From: Gemmataceae bacterium
GTDB taxonomy: Bacteria; Planctomycetota; Planctomycetia; Gemmatales; Gemmataceae
Length of the DNA: 64,000 nt
Reading direction: 5' to 3'
NCBI GenBank assembly: GCA_022616435.1
Contig: JAKEET010000154.1
Location: 1-64,000, forward strand
Shown here: positions 42,467 through 50,472 of the stretch, piece by piece
How positions within the stretch are numbered: the first letter of the stretch is position 1
Layout of the letters: the number at the start of each line of letters is the position of its first letter
Program-made: the position numbers and the translations under genes
Notes under the pieces: generated by a model
The model's database searches: none
Told to the model about the DNA's origin: nothing
The model's input: the letters and a program-made list of their open reading frames with translations, nothing else

Positions 42467-42726
42467 TTGGACAGTTGGAGAAAGACAGCTTTTGGCAGGT
42501 TGTTGAAGAATGTTTGGTTGAATTCCATCAACTTCCGCGGCCTGATGCCGATGCGCAACGCAACGATCTCCGCGCACACATCGAATCACCCCCCACGGGA
42601 ATGTCCAGCGACGTCTTCTACCACTCGGAGCCATTTGACGTTGCGTGCGATATCGCCGGCCGGCACCTCGATCTTCGGCGCTTTCGCAAGCGGTATGATG
42701 CCATCCTGAACCGCCATGGGTGGTAG
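42463..42726 (+). CDS. Small partner gene of the DUF3990 protein
   Basis: An 87-residue protein whose start overlaps the stop of the DUF3990 gene by 4 nt. It begins MIGQLEKDSFWQVVEECLVE and ends RRFRKRYDAILNRHGW; the sequence is acidic in the first half and basic at the end. I do not recognise a family. Its tight coupling to an ADP-ribosyltransferase-like gene suggests an antitoxin or immunity role, which is inference from context only. Confidence 0.6.
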   Translation: MIGQLEKDSFWQVVEECLVEFHQLPRPDADAQRNDLRAHIESPPTGMSSDVFYHSEPFDVACDIAGRHLDLRRFRKRYDAILNRHGW

Positions 42727-42757
42727 GCGCTGGACTTGGGCGCCAACGGCTAGATCG

Positions 42758-44218
42758 CTAGATTCGCGCCGGCACCTCGAAACCCTTCCGATACTCCCGC
42801 GTCAGCAGCCGGTCCGCTTCCGAGTCGTTCACCAACCTCTCCGTGCGCGGATCGACGGTCAAACGCCGGCCGACGATCAGGTTGGTGCGGTCGAGCGGCA
42901 CCATGTTGGTGCGCAGGTGCTCTTCGGTGCGGGCCAGGGTTTCGTTGCTTTCGGGGTCCTCGCTGTAGACGCCCGGCCGCGGCTGGAACGGCGTCGGCCG
43001 GCCCAGGCGATAGCTGATGTTGGCCAAATGGCACAACGCGCTCGACAGGTGGCCTTCAAGGATGTCGGCCTTCAGGTCGTCGCGGCGCCGCGAGCGCACG
43101 GCGCGAATGAAGTTGCCGAAGTGATCGCCGCCGCCGGAGAAGCGGCGGATGACCTCGCCGTCGGGACGCATGGCCAAGGCCGTGCTGTACGACGTGAACA
43201 CCAGGACGCCTTCGGTGCAATGGAAGACGTTGCCGACCGTGGCGCCGCGGTAGTTCGGCGTGGGCAGGCCGCGGACTTCGAAGATGAGCTTGGCTTCGCC
43301 GTAGTCGAAGCTGCAAATCTGGGTGTTGGCGGTCTCGCCGTCGTCGGTGTAGCCGAAGCGGCCGCCGGCGCTGATCGACGCGCGGGCAAGCTCGTTTTGG
43401 CCCAGGCCCCAGCGGGCCACGTCCATCTGATGGATGCCCTGGTTGCCGAGGTCGCCGTTGCCGTAGTCCCAGATCCAGTGCCAATCATAATGAAGGCGCT
43501 GGCGGGTCAACGGGCGACGCGGCGCCGGCCCGCACCAGATGTCGTAGTCGATCGTGTTCGGAATCGGCTGCGCGCCGGCCACCCGGCCAATCGAATTGCG
43601 GCGCTTGTAGCACAGGCCCCGCGCCACCTGGATGCGGCCCAGCTTGCCGCTCTTGAGGAATTCGATGGCGTCGATCGAGCCTTGCTGGCTGCGGATCTGC
43701 GTGCCGGTCTGGCAGATGCGGTTGTAGCGCCGGGCCGCTTCGACCATGCGGCGGCCTTCGGACACGTTGTGGCTGACCGGCTTCTCGACGTACACGTCCT
43801 TGCCGGCCTGCATCGCCCAGATCGCGGCCAGGGCGTGCCAGTGGTTCGGCGTGGCGATGCTGACGGCGTGAATGTTCCGATTGTCCATGATGCGCCGCAG
43901 GTCCTGGACCACCTCCGGCTCAAAGCCCTGCGCCCTGGCCGCCCTCTGCACGGCCGAGCCGACGACGGCGGTATCGACATCGCAAATATGGCTGACGACG
44001 CAGTTGTGCCGGCCCGCATAGCCGGAGACGTGGCTCTGTCCCTGGCCGCGGACGCCGATGCAGGCGATGTTGAGGCGCTCGTTGGCGTTGCCATTGTTCT
44101 CCTGCGCGGCAGCGGTCTGGGCGGCCTCGGCGGGCGTTGACTCGACCGCGGCGGCGGCCAGGATGGCGCCGAGCCCGGCGGAGGACTGCAGAAAATCACG
44201 GCGGGACAGGACGTTCAT
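42758..44218 (-). CDS. Gfo/Idh/MocA oxidoreductase with Tat-type leader
   Basis: A 486-residue secreted oxidoreductase. The leader SRRDFLQSS is at residues 5-13. The NAD(P)-binding region is RLNIACIGVRGQGQSHVSG and the family motif GKDVYVEKPVSHN follows IATPNHWHALAAIWAMQAG. Planctomycetes have many such exported copies, thought to act on sugars or sugar acids from polysaccharide breakdown; the substrate is unknown. The ATG at 44218 has AGGAG 8 nt upstream. A second, shorter member is at 58799-60037. Confidence 0.92.
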   Translation of the reverse strand: MNVLSRRDFLQSSAGLGAILAAAAVESTPAEAAQTAAAQENNGNANERLNIACIGVRGQGQSHVSGYAGRHNCVVSHICDVDTAVVGSAVQRAARAQGFEPEVVQDLRRIMDNRNIHAVSIATPNHWHALAAIWAMQAGKDVYVEKPVSHNVSEGRRMVEAARRYNRICQTGTQIRSQQGSIDAIEFLKSGKLGRIQVARGLCYKRRNSIGRVAGAQPIPNTIDYDIWCGPAPRRPLTRQRLHYDWHWIWDYGNGDLGNQGIHQMDVARWGLGQNELARASISAGGRFGYTDDGETANTQICSFDYGEAKLIFEVRGLPTPNYRGATVGNVFHCTEGVLVFTSYSTALAMRPDGEVIRRFSGGGDHFGNFIRAVRSRRRDDLKADILEGHLSSALCHLANISYRLGRPTPFQPRPGVYSEDPESNETLARTEEHLRTNMVPLDRTNLIVGRRLTVDPRTERLVNDSEADRLLTREYRKGFEVPARI

Positions 44219-44303
44219 GCCACGGCTCCTTGGGTTGGGGTTGCCGTCCATTGTCGCGGGGAGCGGCGCCCCCGTCAATGCGCTGGTTTCGAGATTCGCA
44301 CGC

Positions 44304-45290
44304 TCAATCGCCGCCGAGCATGCGTCCCAATCCGCCCAGCACCGAGCCTTCTTCCTTGCCGCCCGTCGAGGCGCCGACGATGCGTTCGGCCAGGCGCGAG
44401 AACGGCAGGCTCTGCAGCCAGACGCGGCCCGGGCCGGTCAGCGTGGCCAGGAACAGGCCTTCGCCGCCGAAGAACATCGACTTGAGATTGCCGGCCCTCT
44501 GGATGTCGTAGTCCACGTCCGGCGTGAACGCGACCAGGCAGCCGGTGTCCACGCGGAGGGTTTCGCCTTCTTCCAGATCGCGCTGGATGATGCAGCCGCA
44601 GGCGTGGACGAAGGCCATGCCGTCGCCTTCGAGCCGCTGCAGGATGAAGCCTTCGCCGCCGAACAGGCCGGCGCCCAGCTTCTTCTGGAAGGCGATGCCG
44701 ATCTTGGTCCCCAGGGCGGCGCACAGGAAGGCGTCCTTCTGGCAGATCAGCTCGCCGCCCAGGTCCATCATGTTCATGGGGATGATCTTGCCGGGATACG
44801 GCGCCCCGAAGGCGACGCGGCGTTTGCCGTCGCCGTTGTTGGTGAAGTGCGTCATGAAGATCGATTCGCCGGTCAGCACGCGCTTGCCGGCGCCCCAGAG
44901 CTTCTTGAAGAATCCCTGATTGGGCTCCGAGCCGTCGCCCATCTTGGCCTCGAAGCCGATGCCGTCTTCCATGTACGTCATGGCGCCGGCCTCGGCGACA
45001 ACCGTCTCGTCCGGGTCCAGCTCGACTTCGACGAGCTGCAGGTCGTCGCCAAAAATCTCGTAGTCGATCTCGTGGCACAGCTCCGGTTTCCGCCGGGCCA
45101 GCGGCGGCGGGCCGCCGCGCCTCGCGGCCGGCGCCTCGTCGGCGATGCGCTGGGGCGCTTCCAATTGCACCGCGGTGGGCGGCGGCACCGTGACCACCGC
45201 CTGGCAGGCCGGGCAGCGGACCTTCTTGCCGACAAGCTCCTCGCGGACCTGCAACGACTTGCCGCACTCGCAGGAAATGGTGAAGGGCAT
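44304..45290 (-). CDS. AIM24/TIGR00266 family protein with zinc-ribbon-like N-terminus
   Basis: A 328-residue protein. The first 30 residues hold cysteines at 7, 9, 26 and 29 ([15 protein letters not shown]), a small zinc-ribbon-like module. After a Pro/Ala linker comes the TIGR00266/AIM24 beta-helix: [40 protein letters not shown] and [22 protein letters not shown]24 homologues are linked to membrane organisation in mitochondria but the bacterial role is unknown. It follows fabF on the same strand, 80 nt away. GGAG lies 8 nt before the ATG at 45290. Confidence 0.88.
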   Translation of the reverse strand: MPFTISCECGKSLQVREELVGKKVRCPACQAVVTVPPPTAVQLEAPQRIADEAPAARRGGPPPLARRKPELCHEIDYEIFGDDLQLVEVELDPDETVVAEAGAMTYMEDGIGFEAKMGDGSEPNQGFFKKLWGAGKRVLTGESIFMTHFTNNGDGKRRVAFGAPYPGKIIPMNMMDLGGELICQKDAFLCAALGTKIGIAFQKKLGAGLFGGEGFILQRLEGDGMAFVHACGCIIQRDLEEGETLRVDTGCLVAFTPDVDYDIQRAGNLKSMFFGGEGLFLATLTGPGRVWLQSLPFSRLAERIVGASTGGKEEGSVLGGLGRMLGGD

Positions 45291-45373
45291 GGATGTGCTC
45301 CGCGATGATCCTATTGTTTCTTGATCCTGGCGCCGACATCTGCGGGCAAGACGCCGATGGCGAAGCCTTGGGC

Positions 45374-46630
45374 TCACACCGCCCCGACCGCCAGGCACGC
45401 GTTGTGGCCGCCGAAGCCGAAGCTGTTGGAGATGGCGCGGCGGACGCGCTGCTGGCGGGCGACCTTGGGGACATAGTCGAGATCGCAGGCGGCGGTGGGA
45501 TCGGCGGGGTTGATGTCGGGATTGTCGAGATTGATGGTCGGATGAATCACGCCGTGCTTGATGGTCAGCACCGTGGCGATCAGCTCGACGCCGCCGGAGG
45601 CGCCGAGCAAATGGCCGATCATGCTCTTGGTGCTGCTGACGGCCAGCTTGTAGGCGTGGCCGCCGAAGACGGCCTTGATGGCGCGGGTCTCGGCGGCGTC
45701 GCCCAGCTCGGTGCTGGTGCCGTGGGCGTTGATGTATTCGACGTCGCCGGGATTGAGACGCGCATCCTTGAGGGCGTTGGCCATGGCGCGGGCGGCGCCC
45801 TTGCCTTCGGGGTGCGGCGCGGTGATGTTGTAGCCGTCGGACGAGCAGCCTGCCCCGAGAAGCTCGCAGTAGATCGGCGCGCCGCGGCGCTTGGCGTGCT
45901 CGTACTCTTCGATGATCACGACCCCCGCGCCTTCGGAGAGGACGAAGCCGTCGCGATCCCTGTCGAACGGCCGGCTGGCGGCCTGGGGATTGTCGTTGCG
46001 CAGCGACAGGGCGCGGGCGGAGATGAAGCCGCCCAGGCCCATGTTGACGATGGCGGCCTCGCTGCCGCCGGTGATCATCACGTCGGCCTCGTCGCGCTGC
46101 AGGCAGCGGAGCGCGTCGGCGACGGCGTTGGCGGCCGAGGCGCAGGCGGTGGAGACCGCGGTGCTGGGGCCGCACAGGCCGTAATGGATGGAGACGTTGC
46201 CGGCGGCGGCGTTGGGCATCATCTTGGGGATGACGAACGGGCTGATGCCGCGCGGACCGCCGCCCTTGAGGAACTTTTCGTGCTGCTCTTCGTACTCGGT
46301 GAGGCCGCCGATGCCGCTGCCGATGATGACGCCGGCGCGAAAGGGGTCGAGCTTGCTGAAGTCGATGCGGCAATCGTTCACGGCCTCGATGGCGGCGACC
46401 ATGGCGAACTGCGCGAACCGATCCATGCGCCGCGCCGTCTTGGAATCAAAGTGCTTGTCGGCGTCCCATTTGACTTCGCCGCCGAATCTCACTTTGAAGG
46501 CGCTGGCGTCCAACTGCTCGATCAAGGTGATGCCGCTACGGCCGGCGAGCAGTGCTTCCCAGTAGGTTTTCGTGTCCGTTCCGAGCGGGCCGACGGTCCC
46601 GAGGCCCGTGACAACGACGCGCCGCGTCAT
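45374..46630 (-). CDS. fabF: 3-oxoacyl-[acyl-carrier-protein] synthase II
   Basis: FabF extends acyl-ACP by two carbons using malonyl-ACP. The 418-residue product has the catalytic Cys163 ([10 protein letters not shown]), His303 ([11 protein letters not shown]) and His340 ([14 protein letters not shown]), all intact, and starts [17 protein letters not shown]. Its ATG overlaps the acpP stop by 4 nt. It is the last gene of the rpmF-plsX-fabD-acpP-fabF run; fabG, which usually sits between fabD and acpP, is absent. Confidence 0.96.
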   Translation of the reverse strand: MTRRVVVTGLGTVGPLGTDTKTYWEALLAGRSGITLIEQLDASAFKVRFGGEVKWDADKHFDSKTARRMDRFAQFAMVAAIEAVNDCRIDFSKLDPFRAGVIIGSGIGGLTEYEEQHEKFLKGGGPRGISPFVIPKMMPNAAAGNVSIHYGLCGPSTAVSTACASAANAVADALRCLQRDEADVMITGGSEAAIVNMGLGGFISARALSLRNDNPQAASRPFDRDRDGFVLSEGAGVVIIEEYEHAKRRGAPIYCELLGAGCSSDGYNITAPHPEGKGAARAMANALKDARLNPGDVEYINAHGTSTELGDAAETRAIKAVFGGHAYKLAVSSTKSMIGHLLGASGGVELIATVLTIKHGVIHPTINLDNPDINPADPTAACDLDYVPKVARQQRVRRAISNSFGFGGHNACLAVGAV

Positions 46631-46878
46631 TTCTTCTCCAGCTCCTTCATGATGTAATCAATCGCTTCGCCCACGGTCTTGATCTTCTCGGCTTCCTCGT
46701 CGGGGATGGTGATTTCGAATTCTTCTTCGAGTTCCATCACCAGCTCGACGATGTCGAGGGAGTCGGCGCCGATGTCCTCGGTGAAGGAGGTGCTGTCCGT
46801 CACTTGTTCCTTGTTGACGCCCAGATTATCGCAGACGATCTGGATCACCTTTTCCTTGATCTCATCACGACTCTTCAC
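46627..46878 (-). CDS. acpP: Acyl carrier protein
   Basis: The acyl carrier of fatty-acid synthesis. The 83-residue acidic protein has the DSLD motif with the phosphopantetheine-carrying Ser40 in [20 protein letters not shown]. It starts at GTG 46878 with GGGAGG 7 nt upstream. Its stop overlaps the fabF start. A holo-ACP synthase gene is not in the window. Confidence 0.97.
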   Translation of the reverse strand: MKSRDEIKEKVIQIVCDNLGVNKEQVTDSTSFTEDIGADSLDIVELVMELEEEFEITIPDEEAEKIKTVGEAIDYIMKELEKK

Positions 46879-46907
46879 GACGGATCCTCCCTTGGAGACG
46901 GTTGGCC

Positions 46908-46952
46908 AACGCCTTGCCTGTCAACGCTTTGCCTGTCAACGCCCTGCCTGTC
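46908..46952. repeat. Three 15-bp tandem repeats between fabD and acpP
   Basis: AACGCCTTGCCTGTC, AACGCTTTGCCTGTC and AACGCCCTGCCTGTC follow each other at 46908-46922, 46923-46937 and 46938-46952. They lie in the 313-nt gap 46879-47191, where a fabG gene is often found; no gene or other feature is visible in that gap. Confidence 0.8.
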
Positions 46953-47191
46953 GACGACAAAGGAATTGCCCGGCACGGGTCCCCGGCAACGGCCTCTGAG
47001 CGGAACGGGAACTGCCCATGGAATCAAGACTTATGTACCACAACCGGCCGGACCGCGGCAAGGCGGAATCCCCCAGCCTGCCGGCTCTCGGCCATGAAGA
47101 GACACAATAGTGGGAATAGGGGGTCATGAAAAGAGGCGCTCACAAGAATGGGGGACCCACGCACCTTTCATTCTATCAAGAAAGCCGGACG

Positions 47192-48097
47192 CTAGGCGGC
47201 CACATTCTCGCAGGCGATCTTCCGATCCACGCGCTTCAACAACCCGGCCAGGACCCGCCCCGGGCCGATCTCATAGAACTGCGTCACGCCCGCTTGCAGC
47301 AGGTTCCGCATCGTCTGCTCCCAGAGCACCGGCTGCAGCACTTGCCGCACCAGCAGGCCGCGAATCTCCTCCGGATCGGTGTGCGGCCGGGCGTCGACGT
47401 TCGACCACACCGCGAGCCGCGGCGCCTGCATGCGGCACTGGGCAAGCGCGGCGGCAAGTGTTTCGTCGGCGGGTTTCATGATCTCCGTGTGAAAGGCGCC
47501 CGCGACCGCGAGGCGGATCGTCTTCATGGCGCCCGCTGCCGGCGCGAGCCGCTCCACTTCGTCGCAACCCGCCCTTGTTCCGGACACGACGATGTTGTTC
47601 GGGCACAGCAGATTGGCGACCCGCACCATGCCGCCGGCGCTCGCCTTCGCGCACAGCGCCTCGACCTGATCCGGCGTCAGCCCGAGCACGCTCACCATGG
47701 CGCTGGGGGTCGCGTCGGCGGCCGCCTGCATCGCCTGGCCGCGCTGATGCACCAGCCGCAGGCCGTCCGCAAAGCTCAGGGCGCCGGCGAAGGCCAGCGC
47801 GGTGTATTCCCCCAGGCTCAGCCCGGCCGCGGCGACGACCTCCGCCTCGACCGCCGGCTTGGCGCGCAGGCTCTCCAGCGCCGCCAGGCTGGCGACGTAG
47901 ATCGCCGGCTGGCTGATCACCGTGCTGTTGAGCTTGTCGGCGGGGCCGTTGACGCAGACATCGAGCAGGTCGTAGCCGAGGATCTGGGCGGCGTCATCGA
48001 ACAAGCGGCGGGCCGCCGGCAGAGCGGCGCACAGATCCCTGGCCATGCCGACCGTTTGCGCGCCCTGGCCGGGGAAGAGGAAAGCAGTTTGCGGCAT
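47192..48097 (-). CDS. fabD: Malonyl CoA-acyl carrier protein transacylase
   Basis: FabD moves malonyl from CoA to ACP. The 301-residue product has the GQGAQ oxyanion motif at 10-14, the nucleophile Ser94 in GLSLGEYTA and the catalytic His203 in AFHTEIM. The ATG at 48097 (MPQTAFLFPGQGAQ) is the family start and has AAGG about 9 nt upstream; the longer frame is hairpin spacer. Confidence 0.95.
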   Translation of the reverse strand: MPQTAFLFPGQGAQTVGMARDLCAALPAARRLFDDAAQILGYDLLDVCVNGPADKLNSTVISQPAIYVASLAALESLRAKPAVEAEVVAAAGLSLGEYTALAFAGALSFADGLRLVHQRGQAMQAAADATPSAMVSVLGLTPDQVEALCAKASAGGMVRVANLLCPNNIVVSGTRAGCDEVERLAPAAGAMKTIRLAVAGAFHTEIMKPADETLAAALAQCRMQAPRLAVWSNVDARPHTDPEEIRGLLVRQVLQPVLWEQTMRNLLQAGVTQFYEIGPGRVLAGLLKRVDRKIACENVAA

Positions 48098-48115
48098 GGG
48101 GAACAACCTTGTTGA

Positions 48116-48138
48116 GCCCCGGTTCGAAGAACCGGGGC
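48116..48138. repeat. Hairpin between plsX and fabD
   Basis: GCCCCGGTTC (48116-48125) pairs perfectly with GAACCGGGGC (48129-48138) around a 3-nt loop. The same CCCCGGTT hairpin type occurs ahead of the dGTPase gene at 50417-50437. Confidence 0.8.
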
Positions 48139-48218
48139 GGACCTGTCCTTGGTGAATGGAATGCGTCACCCGTGTTTGCGGGACGCCCCGGCGGGACGGC
48201 CCGGCGGGGCGGCCCGAA

Positions 48219-49241
48219 TCACTCCTCGCTCGCCATCGTCGGGTTCGAGGCGATGTCGTTGACGATCAGCTCGTTGAGCTTGGCTTCGATGTACTTGGCG
48301 GCGACGCCGAGCGCGTTGCCGATGGCGCGTTCGCCCGAGCTGCCGTGGCAGATGATGCAGATGCCGTCGATGCCCAAGAGGGGCGCCCCGCCGGTTTCGT
48401 GGTAGTCGTAGCGCTTGATCAAGTTCTGCAAGGCGAGCTGGCCGAGCGGTTTTTCGTTTTGCAGGGTCGCCATCAGCTCCTTGCCGGTCATCTTCATCAC
48501 GAACTCGAAGACTCCTTCGGAAAGCTTCAGCACCACGTTGCCGACGAAGCCGTCGGTCACGATGACGTCGCACACCCCCTTGTTGATGTCGCGGCCCTCG
48601 ACGTTGCCGACGAAGTCGCCGCGGTGCTGGCTGTGGTTGAACAGCGCGTGCGTCTCCTTGGCGAGGTCGTGCCCCTTCGCTTCCTCGGAACCGATGTTGA
48701 GCAGGCCGATCTTGGGCTGATCGCACTTGAGGATGTACTTGGCGAAGATCGAGCCCATGATGCCGTACTGAAACAAATGCTCGGCCTTGGGATTGACGTT
48801 GGCGCCCACGTCGAGCAGCACGCACGGGCCCTTGAGCGTCGGCAAGATGGCGGCGATGCCGGGACGGCGCACGTTCTTGAGAAACAGCTTCAGGCGAAAG
48901 CCGCCGGCGACCATGGCGCCGGTGTTCCCGGCGGACACGATGGCCTCCACCTTGTGCTCGGCCAGCAGCTGCCAGCAACGGCTGATGGAATTGTCGGGCT
49001 TCTTTCGCAGGGCGACGACCGGCGATTCCTCCATGCCCACGACCTGGGTGCAATGAAAGATTTCGAGCCGGTCGCGGGCCTGGGCGCCGGCGGGAGCGCC
49101 GGCCAGGAGCGGCTCCACCTTGGTCTGGTCGCCGACCAGGACGATGCGCAGCTCGGAATGCGCTTGCACGGCGTTGACGGCGCCGGCGACAATCGGACCG
49201 GGAGCGAGGTCGCCGCCCATGGCGTCCAGCGCGATCCGCAT
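48219..49241 (-). CDS. plsX: Phosphate acyltransferase PlsX
   Basis: PlsX makes acyl-phosphate from acyl-ACP for phospholipid synthesis. The 340-residue product starts MRIALDAMGGDLAPGPIVAG and has AIVSAGNTGAMVAGG, LLDVGANVNPKAEHLFQYGI, VTDGFVGNVVLKLSEG and ETGGAPLLGIDG, all typical. It lies 3 nt after rpmF and before fabD, the common bacterial order. Confidence 0.96.
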   Translation of the reverse strand: MRIALDAMGGDLAPGPIVAGAVNAVQAHSELRIVLVGDQTKVEPLLAGAPAGAQARDRLEIFHCTQVVGMEESPVVALRKKPDNSISRCWQLLAEHKVEAIVSAGNTGAMVAGGFRLKLFLKNVRRPGIAAILPTLKGPCVLLDVGANVNPKAEHLFQYGIMGSIFAKYILKCDQPKIGLLNIGSEEAKGHDLAKETHALFNHSQHRGDFVGNVEGRDINKGVCDVIVTDGFVGNVVLKLSEGVFEFVMKMTGKELMATLQNEKPLGQLALQNLIKRYDYHETGGAPLLGIDGICIICHGSSGERAIGNALGVAAKYIEAKLNELIVNDIASNPTMASEE

Positions 49242-49244
49242 GGG

Positions 49245-49433
49245 TTACTTCTCCTCTTCGGCCGGCGCCACCACTTCGCGGCCCTGGTAATAGCCGCACT
49301 CGGTGCACAGGCGATGCGGCAGCACCGGCTGCTTGCATTGCGGGCAGTACTGCACTTGCACGGGCTTGATGTGCAGATGGCTGCGCCTCTTGCCCTGGCG
49401 GGCGTGGGAAGTTCGTCGCTTGGGAACGGCCAT
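49245..49433 (-). CDS. rpmF: 50S ribosomal protein L32
   Basis: L32 is a small zinc-type large-subunit protein. The 62-residue product starts MAVPKRRTSHARQGKRRSHL and has CPQC-like pairs at Cys30/Cys33 and Cys43/Cys46. It opens the fatty-acid operon, linking ribosome and membrane synthesis as in many bacteria. The ATG at 49433 is the normal family start. Confidence 0.96.
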   Translation of the reverse strand: MAVPKRRTSHARQGKRRSHLHIKPVQVQYCPQCKQPVLPHRLCTECGYYQGREVVAPAEEEK

Positions 49434-49472
49434 CGGTTCACTCGCTTGAAGGATCGGCGTCAAGGAACGTCT

Positions 49473-49501
49473 ATTCTCAGGCCCGCCCGCAGCTTCGTCA
49501 A
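49473..49501 (-). promoter_or_regulatory. Candidate promoter of the rpmF-plsX-fab operon
   Basis: On the minus strand TTGACG (49496-49501) and GAGAAT (49473-49478) are separated by 17 nt. Five and four bases match the consensus boxes. The start site would be about 30-35 nt before rpmF. Confidence 0.45.
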
Positions 49502-49558
49502 CGAAACCGCGTGGCCTTGGTGGCCCCGACCACCGCAGTCATTCTATAAATAAGTTGG

Positions 49559-49591
49559 ATGTAGGTCCCGCCCGGCAGGCGGGACCTACAT
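49559..49591. repeat. 14-bp perfect hairpin ahead of the HIT gene
   Basis: ATGTAGGTCCCGCC (49559-49572) and GGCGGGACCTACAT (49578-49591) are exact complements around a 5-nt loop. The end of the right arm lies 22 nt before the HIT start codon. Confidence 0.85.
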
Positions 49592-49613
49592 GTCGATCCA
49601 CGGGATGTCGATC

Positions 49614-50114
49614 ATGGATCAACTCTGGGCGCCGTGGCGGTTGGCCTACGTCGCCGCGGCCAAGCCGCCGGCGGACGGCGATCCGTGCTTCATCTGCCGC
49701 GGCGTCGCCGACACCCGCGACCGCGATCATCACATCGCGCTGCGCACCGCGCACAGCGTCGTCGTCCTCAATCGCTTCCCCTACAACAATGGCCATTTGC
49801 TGGTCGCTCCCACGGCTCACGTCGGCAACCTGCACGATTTGACCGCCGAGCAAATCCTCGACACCCAGCGAACGCTCGCGCGAATGCTGCGGGTTGTGGA
49901 CGGCCTGATGCATCCCGAAGGTTACAATATCGGCTTGAACCTGGGCCGGGCGGCGGGCGCCGGCTTGCCGGGCCACGTCCACTGGCACATCGTGCCGCGC
50001 TGGAACGGCGACACCAACTTCATGACGGTCCTGAGCGATGTCCGGGTCATCGCCCAGGCGCTCGACGCGCTGTACGACGCGCTGGTGGAGGCGCTGCAGC
50101 GTTCCGTTTATTGA
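49614..50114 (+). CDS. HIT-family nucleotide hydrolase/transferase
   Basis: A 166-residue histidine-triad protein. The HxHxH core is HVHWHIVPRW at 121-130; CFIC at 25-28 is a likely zinc pair, and VVLNRFPYNNGHLLVAPTAH is typical of the AP4A phosphorylase-like branch of HIT proteins. The substrate is probably a dinucleoside polyphosphate or nucleotide conjugate. The start at 49614 (MDQLWAPWRLAYV) fits family members; two ATGs lie up to eight codons earlier. Confidence 0.88.
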   Translation: MDQLWAPWRLAYVAAAKPPADGDPCFICRGVADTRDRDHHIALRTAHSVVVLNRFPYNNGHLLVAPTAHVGNLHDLTAEQILDTQRTLARMLRVVDGLMHPEGYNIGLNLGRAAGAGLPGHVHWHIVPRWNGDTNFMTVLSDVRVIAQALDALYDALVEALQRSVY

Positions 50115-50141
50115 CGATCAGGTTGCCCAAGCGCGTGTGTT

Positions 50142-50309
50142 GGGTGGCATGGGTGGCATGGGTGGCATGCTTTCGCGGCTCCCACGCGACGCGAAGATCT
50201 TCTGGATCACCACCGCGAAAGCATGCGGGTATCGCCGGGGACAGCATGCTTTCGCCGTGATCGTCCAGATAATCCACGTGTAGCGAGGGATCGGCGAAAG
50301 CATGCCACC
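50142..50309. repeat. Diverged long palindrome with four alternating 12-mers
   Basis: GGGTGGCAT is repeated three times at 50142-50168. From 50161 to 50309 there is a long inverted repeat whose ends (16 bp) match perfectly. The 12-mer GCATGCTTTCGC occurs at 50165 and 50244, and its complement at 50215 and 50294, so spacings are 50, 29 and 50 nt. The intervening sequence is also weakly palindromic. Together with the next repeats it fills the 358-nt gene-free gap 50115-50472. Confidence 0.8.
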
Positions 50310-50345
50310 CTCCAACATCGCGCCCGAACAATCTGACGGTCAATA

Positions 50346-50437
50346 GCCCCGGTTCGCGGATCCGGGGCGGGCCGGCGCTTCTCGTGGGATCGTCGTTCCG
50401 CGAGGGATTCTGTCCACCCCGGTTCTTCGAACCGGGG
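50346..50437. repeat. Two CCCCGG-type hairpins ahead of the dGTPase gene
   Basis: GCCCCGG with CCGGGGC at about 50346-50368, and CCCCGGTT with AACCGGGG at 50417-50437. Both belong to the hairpin type seen at 48116-48138. Confidence 0.65.
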
Positions 50438-50472
50438 CTAAACATCGGTCGAAACATCGGTCGGAGAACGTC

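Noticed and set aside
44304-46373. Long 689-codon frame covering the AIM24 gene and part of fabF
   Set aside because: Only the part from 45290 onward is conserved; the upstream part is antisense-like shadow of fabF in another frame on the same strand.
50142-50309. Repeats considered as a CRISPR array
   Set aside because: The repeat units alternate in orientation, are only 12 nt, and spacers are not of even length; no cas genes are near.
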